Assembly: GCA_947179485.1 (NCBI GenBank)
Contig: OX359245.1
Location: 60,561,067 to 60,625,066 of the forward strand
Origin: Allacma fusca
Lineage: Eukaryota; Arthropoda; Collembola; Symphypleona; Sminthuridae
DNA length: 64,000 nucleotides
Reading direction: 5' to 3'
In this document: piece after piece, positions 21,601-28,640 of the stretch
Position numbering within the stretch: position 1 is the first letter of the stretch
How the letters are laid out: each line of letters starts with the position of its first letter
Translations under genes and position numbers: made by a program
The notes under the pieces: generated by a model
Database searches by the model: none
What the model was told of the DNA's origin: nothing
The model's input: the letters and a program-made list of their open reading frames with translations, nothing else

Positions 21601-24600
21601 TTATCCGATCGATAATGGAGCTACCCAAAAGAAGGTCGATTGGGCCTGGTGTATTGAAGTTAGGATCTGCCAATGGAAGTTTGGCGGTATGATCCCATTG
21701 CTGGACTTCAATTGGATGAGTTGGCAAATCTGCCGCGATCTGCGTGAGTACGTAAGGTTCTATCATTAGCGCCTTATCCGGGTAGACTAATGAACGTATC
21801 CAGATGGTAACTTGTCCGAGCACAGGAAGATTATGTCCTCCTGCAACGGAAAATTTCTCTGGTCCTTGTCGGAGTGGTAATTTCAGTCGGTTGACTATTG
21901 CCTCCGTTATGAAGGAATTTTGAGCTCCTGTATCCAATAAGCTTCTTACGACCATGGAGAAGCCCTTGTGTTCTACTGCTACGAGGGCGGTGGGTAAGAG
22001 TCCGGTTTCTGCGGCGACCTTGTCCGTGGTCTGGTGAAGAATCGTATTAACACTTGGGCTTCGTCTAAATCCTTCAGATTCAGGTCGATGGAGACTGGTG
22101 TGGTGTTTTTTCTGACACACTGAGCATGTCTTGGTGGATACACATGTATTGGCATGATGTGATCCTAGGCAGTTAAAGCATCTCTTTGCTTCCTTAACCC
22201 AATCACGTCGTTTGGAGATTTCCAATCTGTTATAGGCGTCGCAGCTGTAGACTCCATGTTTCGTATTACCACAATAGATACATGGACGGACTAGACGTCT
22301 AAAGGGAATGGATTTTGTCCTTCTTCCTGGTGATGAGGTTTCTCTTGAAGAACTTCTATTCCGGGATGACCAGGATGACCTTTTTACCGTGGTAAGTACC
22401 TTTTTCTTTGGTTTAGGTGACTTACTTTGGGTACCCTGGCGAGATCTAGATGTTCGGCCAGTAGATGTTGATCGGGAATCCGTGGAAGTGTAGCCTTCTG
22501 TATCCGATACAGCCATCATAACCACCTTATTGTGGTTATCTCGACGTGATTGATGATTCACCCTCTTGGTAATAGCAGCTGTAGCACTTTTATGTCGGAT
22601 TTCCTTAGTAAGGCCAAGGTTTTTGGCCTTATTTTCAAGGAAAGTAATACAAACGTCCAGAGCTGGAACTTCGCTATTTTCCAGTGACTGGTTAAATTCG
22701 TTGATTGTTTTGGTATCCAAACGTGCCATAATAAAATGAAGGTACAGAATCTCTGCTTCATTCAGATCCGGAATTTGTTGGAGCTGTGACCTGGTGGTCC
22801 TTACTGTACTGATGAGTTTGTGGAGACCAGAGTCCGTTTGAGACATCAGTGGAGGTAGATCTAGCAGGGGTCGAATTGCGCTGTGGGCAGTTTCCCGTGG
22901 GCTATCGTACCTGTCCGTGACTCTTTTCCAAGCGATTGACCAATTAATGTCTGTGACTATTAAATCTGTTATAGTTTGACTTGCTTCTCCGTCACTTAAT
23001 GCCTCTATTAGGAGACGCATTTTCTCGGAAGGTGAGTACATATTGGATTGAGCTACCAATAAATTGAACTCGGTGCGGAACGGAGGCCATTCACGATGTG
23101 CACCAAGAAATTTTGGTACTGAGACCTTAGGCACCTTGAGGCGTGAACCTCCCATATTCGGGTTGAGAGTTTTACGGAGTTCTGTAACCTCGGCAAAACA
23201 CTTAAAGTGTTTAACCTCCAGGTTTCTCTGTGTCTTCAGTGCTTGAGTTAACGCATCTGATGGCGTTGCTGAAGGGTCGTTCTCAAAGTGTTGATAGCAG
23301 CTTGTGTGTAGACCTCTAATAACGGAGCTCATATCCTTGAGCTCAGGTTCGAGAATCTCTACTTGTGTCGGAGTGAGCAGCGTATTGTCTGCTCGGTGGA
23401 AAATTAACATCCGGTTAATTTCCGTTATGCGATCGTCCAGAGCGTTCGTCTGGGCCGCATGTTCTGGTTGCGCCATTGTTAAAGTTTGAGCACTGGGGGG
23501 CTTCGAAAACTTGTGTGGCGGCTTGTGAGGCGGTTGAGGAGGGGAAGGTGTTCTTTTATGAGAGGCACTAGTTTCAGACGGGGATTGTGTCTGTTGAAAA
23601 ACTTGTGACGTACCTTGACCTTCGCTAGTTGAGGTAGGTCCGGATCCTTTTGGCAGCGGATTGGATCCTTTCACTGGTTGGACCTTTGGAATGCCAGTAG
23701 CTACTGGCCCTTTTGATTCGTCCTCGTCTGACGAACTGTAATTGAGTTCACTGGGAGAACTCTTGCCACTAAGTCGTTTAGTGGGCTTACCTTGAGGTGA
23801 CCCGGTTTCGGATTCTTCGGTATCAGCTAAGGTTTCAGCGTCCGAACTGGAGCCGGATGTGATGGGATTGCTATCTTGATCCACGAAAAGATAGGTGTCC
23901 CGAACTGAACTGCCTCTCCCGCTGTCTAGGAGTTGTCGATGGAGTTCAGTTTCCCGTAGAAGGTCCTTGGCGCCTTCGGAGGGTTGAGAAATATCGTCTG
24001 CGGTGAATGAGTGGAACTCTGATGGTTCCTCAAGTAACGATTGAAATTCTTCTGCAACCGTTAAGTCCCCGGTTGCTATATTACGTAATTGAGGTTGCTG
24101 TTCTGATTCTGCTGCGTCTGCTTTCCCGGCGGGTGAGTGTAAGTAGATGAACCGTTTTAGATAACTTACGAACTCAGGATAGTCGTTGTCGTCGATAATA
24201 ACATCCAAGTTTGTTTTAAACACTTTCTTGAACTTTTTGAATATGTATTCCAAATCCTCGTCACTTAATGGGTTGTCGAAATTATAGTCTTGAGGTAGAT
24301 CTAGGTCATATGCCCTTGAATCCTGGGAGTCGAATCCGACGTGGAACTTAAAGTTTCGTCGGCGGGCGAGTTCCTTGGAAAGCGCTCGTTCCACTGATTC
24401 TGATGTAACCTTAGGAGATCGTCCAGACAAGGGTTTTCTCGACCGTAGTCGAGAAGCGATGGGAGTTGAGGATACAAGAGAAGAACTCACAAGAAAGGGA
24501 TTAGGGGCTGTTGGCCTATCTATTGGTAGAGACCTTGCCTTCCTAACTTCTATTTGTTTGTTTATCCAACGTGCTATGTTAGGCACAGCACGGAGTTTTA

Positions 24601-24823
24601 GGTAGGTTTCTAATTTCTTTTTAGCTTCTAATAATCTATTTATTTCAGGGATATTATTAGCCTTTGTGGCTAATTCGAGACCAAATAACGACAAATAATA
24701 GTTTTTTAACCAAAACTGTATGTCCTCTGAAGTTTTATATAAACCTCCAGTGACTGGGTCTAATTCAGTAGGAAATCGGGTTTCGGGATCTTTGTATGAG
24801 GAAGGATCCTCGAATTCGAACAT
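14315..24823 (-). CDS. BEL/Pao polyprotein: Gag-PR-RT-RH-IN-GPCR-Env, 3502 aa
   Basis: One uninterrupted frame encodes an endogenous-retrovirus-like polyprotein. Residues 1-560 are a Gag N-terminus with a Ser/Pro-rich linker. About 565-720 is the DUF1759-type Gag core (VPKFLGAHREWPPFR). C848 begins a series of CCHC-like zinc knuckles to about 910. The aspartic protease has DTGA at 964-967, and RT has YMDD at 1369-1372. RNase H starts near 1540. Integrase has an HHCC zinc region (about 1845-1895) and a D,D,E core near 1925, 1989 and 2044. Residues 2300-2594 are a seven-helix GPCR. From about 2596 to the end is a two-part glycoprotein. The ATG at 24823 is conserved in the truncated relative at 28051. 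Typical BEL/Pao polyproteins end after the integrase or with Env alone, so the length and the GPCR are exceptional. All catalytic motifs that I checked are intact. Confidence 0.93.
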   Translation of the reverse strand: MFEFEDPSSYKDPETRFPTELDPVTGGLYKTSEDIQFWLKNYYLSLFGLELATKANNIPEINRLLEAKKKLETYLKLRAVPNIARWINKQIEVRKARSLPIDRPTAPNPFLVSSSLVSSTPIASRLRSRKPLSGRSPKVTSESVERALSKELARRRNFKFHVGFDSQDSRAYDLDLPQDYNFDNPLSDEDLEYIFKKFKKVFKTNLDVIIDDNDYPEFVSYLKRFIYLHSPAGKADAAESEQQPQLRNIATGDLTVAEEFQSLLEEPSEFHSFTADDISQPSEGAKDLLRETELHRQLLDSGRGSSVRDTYLFVDQDSNPITSGSSSDAETLADTEESETGSPQGKPTKRLSGKSSPSELNYSSSDEDESKGPVATGIPKVQPVKGSNPLPKGSGPTSTSEGQGTSQVFQQTQSPSETSASHKRTPSPPQPPHKPPHKFSKPPSAQTLTMAQPEHAAQTNALDDRITEINRMLIFHRADNTLLTPTQVEILEPELKDMSSVIRGLHTSCYQHFENDPSATPSDALTQALKTQRNLEVKHFKCFAEVTELRKTLNPNMGGSRLKVPKVSVPKFLGAHREWPPFRTEFNLLVAQSNMYSPSEKMRLLIEALSDGEASQTITDLIVTDINWSIAWKRVTDRYDSPRETAHSAIRPLLDLPPLMSQTDSGLHKLISTVRTTRSQLQQIPDLNEAEILYLHFIMARLDTKTINEFNQSLENSEVPALDVCITFLENKAKNLGLTKEIRHKSATAAITKRVNHQSRRDNHNKVVMMAVSDTEGYTSTDSRSTSTGRTSRSRQGTQSKSPKPKKKVLTTVKRSSWSSRNRSSSRETSSPGRRTKSIPFRRLVRPCIYCGNTKHGVYSCDAYNRLEISKRRDWVKEAKRCFNCLGSHHANTCVSTKTCSVCQKKHHTSLHRPESEGFRRSPSVNTILHQTTDKVAAETGLLPTALVAVEHKGFSMVVRSLLDTGAQNSFITEAIVNRLKLPLRQGPEKFSVAGGHNLPVLGQVTIWIRSLVYPDKALMIEPYVLTQIAADLPTHPIEVQQWDHTAKLPLADPNFNTPGPIDLLLGSSIIDRIMRAKRIKGRHFLPSAYSTDFGYIIMGAVPAPTQQRVCTIYPMDQLNFDMEKFWNIENLPNVPLLHEDDQFCENHYSQNTIRLPNGRYQVRWPFRPNHPELGNSKDMATNRWISVERKILKNPVAMSSYHEQLQEYLDLDQMEEVPQDQINSRKSYYMPHHAVIKESSTSTKLRVVFDASAKTSHRISLNEILLPGPTIQPTLFDHLLKFRLRKIALVADIKAMYRQIAVHPDEQDFSRIIWRKHPSEPLKSYRMKMVAFGISPAPFIACRTLLQVAKDEMDRFPIGAHAVTEDFYMDDYMTSQDSEEDALEVQSQLIQMLATAHFSLRKWSSNSSRVLAALPKEYRETQLPMKIDESDTLKTLGLKWSPSSDQFYFTLNLDLSIVHTKRTMLSSISKIYDPLGWLAPTIVRAKILMQATWLKHLDWDEPLTEDVLETWLSYAKNLRYLETIRIPRCLHYDHTWHWELHGFADASEKAYAAAVYLREVSNQNVQIQLVVRKSRVAPVKTVTIPRLELQGAVLLAQLMDHVKRTWNIPLASVHYWTDSSIALHWIYSKPSKWKIYVANRVQQIHDVSTVEQWHHVPSEQNPADCASRGIPPEELQDHALWWNGPAFLSQSIYNIPVFRQDAPTPASSTEEKHQVLSIQQAPTKSVISSLVQISSWKKIRAVFTLLIRIKNRHSFQTTWSIRPSPLEILQAEDQLVSLLQNEVYSDIIQEIQGTKTNTKQDRQLKTLCLFMDSMGILRVGGRLKHANLSYNTKHPILLPGRHPIVQAIIRHCHESLGHSGVQTTLNFLRQRFWIHGHIRAIKTVLHKCMLCFRFRAKPLQQLMPPLPNFRVNQARAFLHVGTDYAGPFELKNFCGNKTTRFKVWICLFTCLTSRAIHLELVSSMTYEGFLLALRRFMSRRGRPTDVYSDNGLNFVGANNYLTSTAETLNELQDASDKILPDQQLETIYWHFNPPRTPHQGVVWEACVKLVKTYLKKIMIEPAYNWEQIETILAFIEALVNSRPLTPISSDPHDLEALTPAHFLVGTSLLWIPEHSLTHLKLNKLDHFQLLQRRSTDLWERWQDEYLTSLQKRGKWNTETPNIKIGDLVLIVDDQTQPLEWKLGRVKTTHPGKDGLTRVTTLEVSGTYKNDKGMTKKVTKEVIRPITKIAPLPIYDGESYSSTESTTQTENKKTSELKPVLVTRANTTTTAIQWIIAFLCICMTNVVQANRNNPFISTVNFTRPPMFLLIYSITLAIIGSLGHLLNIVTLCQKSELRSLTMTWFIISLSISDLLFSSITMPLTIARHLYPDWIITLSFCQGYCYLFYSNVTCSIVNIMAITINRTIRIVYSHLYNRCFTYRKTGIYLTIIWIFSYGMMIPTTLGIWGQFGIFQSPPKSCGMVSSRNPRLILLSLEIAGPMLTILVCYLSILRYVRTHTRSVNGSIWATSTELERHVTKSVMIIFFSFLACYLPALAIGTAYTYRQLSYETKIGIEAFTWSLPCINLIVHIMMNPSYRREYKKLLFRYCNRRLFRINLPWFTTTMVFLCLLGSALGNHNANPRLEAISPPCTISWPTHHEIPQCTRSANWFKLLPNGTLCSRQFKCPKLQEVNAEATGCITPTDTCIKTQDINLDQLECQDTTSSLNITLLNHPEVRADLCSVGDYTIRHCRHFVEEVNFVPIVMFNNHIYPLRALQTRQEPQLGLLASYWCQGDCVRVNCETEDCVGDDVFCRHFDCNPTTQPNCNCTYNPTSDIYKIQTAQGEIMPRCWGHLYLLTRKEDRSLTHNVFDCDGCEIECTTHGVQIKTNGKVPKYIKVLKNPEFISTIPTSVVTDITFTRNMLAATGVTHVEIWFANFDVPSIKNINCPRLPICDLISCYLCTEQFANLSCYTWIHWLMLSSLGILLVIGFTALIFLSRIVKTIYWYLCWPARLCLRMYLRRRNKKNYQHISTSSNDITEDIVLHDVPNPYHPTVETINERRRSERRRAYLPRIIQISLVLIIALLIPVSYSCTNFAGMTASSKECHIDKDNHINCALRINTRLAISPLGQHSCFRIEDLHNNELIGSITVETKSVAVSSIKQLLYYAPRAVANCQSSFLCYNLWSDAECHGFNCQNFGINDTVKAFKGSNNHLRCSFCADLRHPRCPFPLTRDCCYYRSWLTNPTNEVYGVYNCPEWKFSTKLLVTLKMGNRTIQNETRIQVGLSQTIDNINFTLISISEPPIPLLEQCILTKGKQAALAPCNERQELSLNKLGEIQCDTPKDAQIVSRNCLGSMHLIQATANLDGVKCTSELINPEKLMKINPLPLKLQDGVLVSHGEDITFESSTSTLLEIQISTEHYQLTKLVQDVTCNANFVKLEGCYSCIAGATLTIEGNFDKGETVASLECPNAGFFIPISLNQDTSIHNIIIKLNTPDIVMSCVLKCPSNSVKLQITGHLQYLKM
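14321..14327 (-). promoter_or_regulatory. Candidate -1 ribosomal frameshift heptamer TTTAAAA
   Basis: On the minus strand the heptamer reads T TTA AAA in the polyprotein frame, which fits the X XXY YYZ rule. The zero-frame stop TGA (14317-14315) comes two codons later. The -1 frame opens into the transmembrane tail described above. I did not model a downstream stimulatory structure. Confidence 0.5.
15675..17034 (-). other. Polyprotein domain: first glycoprotein (Gn-like)
   Basis: Residues about 2596-3050. A signal-like segment (TTTMVFLCLLGSALG) directly follows the GPCR C-tail. It is followed by a Cys-rich ectodomain with NGT, NLT-type and NIT sequons, a transmembrane helix at about 2952-2975, and a basic cytoplasmic segment with RRRNKK and RRRSERRR. 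The same ectodomain is recognisable in the decayed element at 6659-7283, confirming that it belongs to the family rather than to this copy alone. Confidence 0.75.
17042..17926 (-). other. Polyprotein domain: class-A GPCR, Tre1/Moody-like
   Basis: Residues about 2300-2594 form a full seven-helix receptor in frame between integrase and Env. TM1 has IGSLGHLLN. TM2 has SISDLLF with the conserved D2352. TM3 has a Cys at its start and ends INRTIRIV (N2403-R2404-T2405, the DRY position). TM4 has IIWIFS. Extracellular loop 2 has LGIWGQFGIF and KSCGM. TM5 has P2479 and a following Tyr. TM6 has ACYLP, the CWxP position. TM7 has INLIVH (2564-2569, the NPxxY position), and a helix-8-like NPSYRREYKKLL follows. 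The NR-x motif, the WGxFG loop and the MNxxYRxxY tail recall the arthropod Trapped-in-endoderm-1/Moody group. A signal-like segment (about 2272-2289) and a sequon precede TM1. The domain is intronless, as expected of capture through mRNA. Ligand and signalling are unknown. Confidence 0.88.
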
Positions 24824-25001
24824 GGATTTGGGTATGGGAAGGAGTCAAAATAAAAAGGGCTGATATAACCATGAGTAGGATAATAATGGAAAAGAGTAGT
24901 TGACTAATGATAAATGATAACATGTAATTAATAATTTTTATGACTATGAACGTAACTGAATTAATACATATTTTATTTTTGAAAATAAAGATATCGATTA
25001 T
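24824..25001 (-). promoter_or_regulatory. Short spacer upstream of the polyprotein start
   Basis: These 178 AT-rich bases separate the third small frame from the polyprotein ATG. No acceptor-like AG stands just before the ATG, so the polyprotein probably starts at its own ATG. The homologous spacer is seen in the truncated relative (28052-28264). Confidence 0.4.
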
Positions 25002-25403
25002 TTAATGGTTGGTCCACAATGTTTCTGCTAGAACCATGTGTGGAGGTGGTGGCAGTTGGTCTAAAGTAATCCTGATTATTTTGAGTAATCGTTGTGCCTT
25101 TTTAAATTGTTTTAACAATATCTTACTTTCTAGGGGTGGTGTGTTTTCTTTAAGTTTTTGAATGTGAGCTTTATTAGATCGAAGTGTTTTGTAGAAAATT
25201 CTGTACCTTTGTTGGTTGTGTCGATTTAAGGTTGGAGTGTTTTCTAAATTATCCCTGAATTCTTGCAGTAGTTCGCACAATTTGTAGATGTTATCCCAGC
25301 TGCTCCGGGAAATGGAGGGCCAAAATATGTCGGGGGGAACGTATAGGAAGACGGGATGTAATTGCGCTAGAACAGGTATCGCACGTGCGTTCATGTATGG
25401 CAC
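25002..25403 (-). CDS. Upstream small frame C of element 1 (conserved, unknown function)
   Basis: This is a 133-codon frame ending 178 bases before the polyprotein start. The listed first codon is GTG; the first in-frame ATG is at 25394. The frame is in fact open further upstream to about 25461, overlapping frame B in the -1 phase. It is rich in Leu/Lys/Arg with likely helices and has a PPPPHM motif near the end. A frame-broken relative at 28262-28640 preserves FLYVPPD, SWDNxYxLCELL and SNRHN, so the protein sequence was under selection. It matches no domain I recognise; a Gag accessory or RNA-binding role is only a guess. Confidence 0.65.
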   Translation of the reverse strand: MPYMNARAIPVLAQLHPVFLYVPPDIFWPSISRSSWDNIYKLCELLQEFRDNLENTPTLNRHNQQRYRIFYKTLRSNKAHIQKLKENTPPLESKILLKQFKKAQRLLKIIRITLDQLPPPPHMVLAETLWTNH

Positions 25404-25420
25404 GATCCTGGCCCAATGTT

Positions 25421-25777
25421 TTACATAGACCGGCGTTCTTGATTGGTCAACCGAATTTCCTGATCATGTAGTAATTCTAGCAGTTTGTCTAGTTTCGATT
25501 TAAAATTATATCGATAATATGATGGGCATTCCCTTATCAATTTAGATTCATACATACATAAAACATCCCCAATTTGTTGTTTGAATTTTTGAAATGATAC
25601 GATTTCACTACGTATATCGGCTAGAGAATTATTTCCGGAGTTATTAAACAATTCAATTTGTTCTTTAGCACAAATGATTAAAGTACTCAAATGCCTAATT
25701 GCAGTACTGTAAAATTCTGCTGGAGTTTGATCTTGAGCTTGCTTAGATGCCCAGTTCATTAAGTAACAAATGTTCAA
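25421..25777 (-). CDS. Upstream small frame B of element 1 (likely second exon)
   Basis: The frame of about 118 codons is predicted to be helical (AIRHLSTLIICAKEQIELF and KQQIGDVLCMYESKL). It has no ATG at its first codon, and an internal ATG lies seven codons in. A good 3' splice site (TTCAG|TTTC) at 25782-25784 would join it in frame to frame A through a 120-bp intron (25782-25901) whose donor is CG|GTAAAT. Function unknown. Splicing is inferred from sequence only. Confidence 0.5.
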   Translation of the reverse strand: MNICYLMNWASKQAQDQTPAEFYSTAIRHLSTLIICAKEQIELFNNSGNNSLADIRSEIVSFQKFKQQIGDVLCMYESKLIRECPSYYRYNFKSKLDKLLELLHDQEIRLTNQERRSM

Positions 25778-25897
25778 GAAACTGAACTAATATATAATAT
25801 ATTTGATTTTACAATAGTTTCTATTGAAATAAATGGTTTATTTTTAAGAATTCGATTTATATACGATTTTAATAAGGTTTTGAATGAATACTGATAT

Positions 25898-26650
25898 TTA
25901 CCGAATGCCGTTTACAGCTTGTATAAAATCCCAATCCCAATTATATCTATTGTCGGGGTCAGCTATCTTCTCTAATGTAAGTTGTATTTCGATGCAAGAG
26001 TCGATTTTGGTCTGTATATCTACTTGCATGTATCTACTATACCAATCAAAGTGGAAGTGAAATTCCTCTTCGTGGGACAAAATATATTGTTCTAGTCGAT
26101 TACTTTCAGAACGTGCTCGTATACGAGCGTCTTCAGTTGTCAAGGGATGTTGTTGTGCAAATACCAGCTGCTGTTGTATAGAGTCGAGGAGTCGATCGAT
26201 GTCTAACGCGAATAATTGATAATAGTCGGGACGAACCACAGATGCGGGTGAAACCCTATCGATGAATCTGTCGGAGCACAGCCCTCGGGGGCACAAAAGT
26301 TGATCTGACCTGGTGGCCCTCTGGGACCACAGAGTTGAAGTAACGGATGTAGGGCCCGTGACGGAGGCGGTGCGGCGGCAAAACGTCCGATGAAATCGGC
26401 GGGGAAGGCGGCAAATGACGTCCGGGAGAGGATGAGAAGAAACCGGGTATCGGCAGTTATGACGGCAGCGAGCGACGAACCGGGTAGCGGCAGATACGGG
26501 CCAGAAGTTCGAGAGCAGAATGGCATGAAGAGCCGAGACGTCACAGAGGGCAGCTGAACGGGGCGCGTCGGGGGCAGGACCGTTTCGGCGGCAGCAACTG
26601 GGATCCCTCTGCACGGAGTACAAAATAGGATGAAATCCGGGCGGCGGCAA
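25898..26650 (-). CDS. Upstream frame A of element 1 (leader frame, start uncertain)
   Basis: An open frame of 250 codons without a clear ATG; the only Met in its well-structured half is internal. The first part is Arg/Pro/Cys-rich and lies in the GC-rich leader, so it may be non-coding. The last ~100 codons (LFALDIDRLLDSIQQQLVFA, then an HEEEFHFHFDW motif) look like real protein and are echoed in the diverged element 2 leader at 11830-12156. It ends at a good 5' splice site. Either splicing from an upstream start or non-AUG initiation would be needed. Confidence 0.4.
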   Translation of the reverse strand: MPPPGFHPILYSVQRDPSCCRRNGPAPDAPRSAALCDVSALHAILLSNFWPVSAATRFVARCRHNCRYPVSSHPLPDVICRLPRRFHRTFCRRTASVTGPTSVTSTLWSQRATRSDQLLCPRGLCSDRFIDRVSPASVVRPDYYQLFALDIDRLLDSIQQQLVFAQQHPLTTEDARIRARSESNRLEQYILSHEEEFHFHFDWYSRYMQVDIQTKIDSCIEIQLTLEKIADPDNRYNWDWDFIQAVNGIR

Positions 26651-26708
26651 GGAGACCGGGTAGAGACCGGGTAGAGACCGGGTAGAGACCGAGTAGAGAC
26701 CGGGTAGA
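26650..26708. repeat. 11-bp tandem repeat (GAGACCGGGTA), five units
   Basis: The leader-side counterpart of the six-unit array at 13565-13632. It lies directly downstream, on the minus strand, of the primer-binding site and marks the start of a leader section that is far more GC-rich than its surroundings. Confidence 0.9.
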
Positions 26709-26711
26709 TTT

Positions 26712-26726
26712 CCTTAAGGGGAGCCA
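26712..26726 (-). promoter_or_regulatory. Candidate primer-binding site of element 1
   Basis: On the minus strand TGGCTCCCCTTAAGG follows the LTR end CATTCCGCA after five bases. It shares TGGCTCCC and the spacing with the clearer element 2 site. It is probably the tRNA primer site for minus-strand DNA synthesis, but its tRNA match is shorter. Confidence 0.55.
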
Positions 26727-26731
26727 CTTAT

Positions 26732-27177
26732 TGCGGAATGCAATGATGAGGAAAATAAACCTTAAACTTTGTTGAGTGAAAGTAATGTTTATTTATTGAG
26801 TGCCAGAATTGTACTAAATTTTACATTAAATATTCGGGGTATTTATACTAAATTCTATGGGAAAATAATTAATTAGTAATCTAGAAGAAACCACATTAAA
26901 ATCATTTTTGTAAAGAGATAGAATATCTTGTGGTTAGAAGAAAACCACAAATATAATTATTCTTATTCCAAAAGGTAAGAGACCACAAATTAGTGGAATT
27001 AATCATTGTTTAGATAATTATGTAAAGAGACTAATTAACCGCAATTTAGATTATACGTAATAATTTAAAGGAAAGATTATGTTAATTAGGAGGACAAAAA
27101 CATTTAATTAAAAGGAAAGAAACATTTAATTAATTGTGCTGACGTGGCTTAGTTTGTCTCTACTCTGAGACACAACA
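26732..27177 (-). mobile_element. 5' LTR of element 1 (446 bp)
   Basis: It matches the 3' LTR (13655-14100) with about three visible substitutions. It begins TGTTGTGTCTCAG on the minus strand, at the exact edge of the 116-bp flanking repeat. It should drive transcription leftward through the leader, small frames and polyprotein. From LTR to LTR the element is about 13.5 kb, very large for BEL/Pao. Confidence 0.88.
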
Positions 27178-27293
27178 GTTTTTATTTTGGAGAGTTCCGA
27201 ATAAGGTTTTATTGTACGCTTAGCTTCTATTTGTTGATTATAGTGGACTTGCGATAGCGGTTTCCTGTTGTCACAGGAAACTTGAAATCAAAG
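27178..27293. repeat. 116-bp flanking duplication, copy 2 (right of element 1)
   Basis: Direct repeat of 12805-12920 with one visible substitution. It abuts the TG end of the 5' LTR. Together with the left copy it brackets a 14,257-bp insertion. Confidence 0.9.
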
Positions 27294-27515
27294 TTGGTTT
27301 GTAGTTTTCCAGCTATGTTCAATATTCAATAAGGTTGTTATGATGTCCAATTCTAATACGGCTGAGAATTTATTGCTTGCTTATTTATTCCCTGCTTATT
27401 CATGCCTTGCTTGTAATTATTAATTTGCTTAATGTTTATTATGAAATATAATTACGGCTACTTCATGCAATACTACCCTTGATTACGCCTTACATCTTAT
27501 CTGTGTAACACAACA
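27178..27515 (-). mobile_element. 5' part of the LTR of element 2
   Basis: Read on the minus strand it starts TGTTGTGTTACACAG at 27515 and runs to the insertion point of element 1. With 12804-12474 it makes a split LTR of about 670 bp whose primer-binding site is at 12449-12469. The start is inferred from the TGTTGTG motif shared with the element 1 LTR. Confidence 0.55.
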
Positions 27516-27534
27516 TAATTATAATTGATCTAGT

Positions 27535-28051
27535 TGATATGCTTTTGAGTTCTGGGAGTCTATCCCGACGTGAAACTTAAAGTTGCGTCGGCGGGCGAGT
27601 TCCTTGGAAAGAGCTCGTTCCACTGATTCTCCTGGAACCTTAGGAGATAGGCAGGACAAGGGTTTTTTCGACCTAGTTGAGAAGCAATGGGAGTTGAATA
27701 GACAAGAGAGGAACTCACAATAATAGGATTAGTGGCTGTACCCCTATTTATCGTAAGAGACCTTACCTTCCTAACTTCTATTTGTTTGTTTATCCAGCGT
27801 GCCATGTTAGGCACAACACGGAGTTTTAGGTAGGTTTCTAATTTCGTTGTAGCTTCTAATAATCTATTTGTTTCTGGGATATTATTAGCCTTCGTGGCTA
27901 ATTCGAGACCAAATAATGACAAATAATAGTTTTTTAACCAAACCTGTATGTCATCTGAGGTTTTATATAAACCTCCAGTGACTGGGTCTAACTCAGTAGG
28001 AAGTCGGGTTTCAGGATCTTTGTATGAGGAAGGATCCTCGAATTCGAACAT
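27535..28051 (-). pseudogene. Truncated gag N-terminus of an older element-1 relative
   Basis: Starting at the conserved ATG (28051), the frame is close to residues 1-165 of the intact polyprotein (MFEFEDPSSYKDPETR identical). It then shifts frame and is cut near 27535, where the element 2 LTR begins. This suggests that element 2 inserted into this older copy. It is non-functional. Confidence 0.9.
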
Positions 28052-28261
28052 GGAGTTGGGTATGGGAACGAGTAAAAATATAAAAAAATAAAAATATGCT
28101 AATAATTGAAAGGAGTAATTGACTAATGATAAATGGCAACATGTAGCTATTTTTAGGTGCCAATAAAATAATAATTGTTTAAGAATATAAACGTACCTGA
28201 ATTAATACATGTTTATTTGTAAAAAGAAAAATACCGATTAATTGTTTGGGGGAGTCTTGTT

Positions 28262-28640
28262 TTTATTTAATGGTGGGGTCCACAATGTTTCTGCTGGAAC
28301 CATGTGTGGAGTTGGTGGCGGTTCTTTGTATTGGTGTATAGTTATCCTGATTGTTTTAAGCAATCGTTGTTCCTTTTTTAGTTGTTTTAATAATATTATA
28401 CTTTCCAGGGGGTGAGTTCTCCTTGAGTGTTTGGATGTGGTCCTTAATGGACTGGCGGTTTTTGTAGTAAGCCCTGTACTTTTAATGGTTGTGTCGGTTC
28501 GAGGTCGGAGTGTTTAATAATAAATCCCTGAATTTCAGCAGTAGTTCGCACAAATTGTAGAGGTTGTCCCAGCTTCTCCGGGAGTATGAAGACCAAAACG
28601 TGTCGGGCGGAACGTAAAGGAAGTAGGGATGTTAGGCAAT
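28262..28640 (-). pseudogene. Remnant of upstream frame C in the older relative
   Basis: Minus-strand pieces match frame C of element 1 (25002-25403) with stops and frameshifts: FLYVPPD, SWDNxYxLCELL and HIQxLKEN are all retained. The match ends abruptly near 28640, the truncation edge of this copy. Confidence 0.8.
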
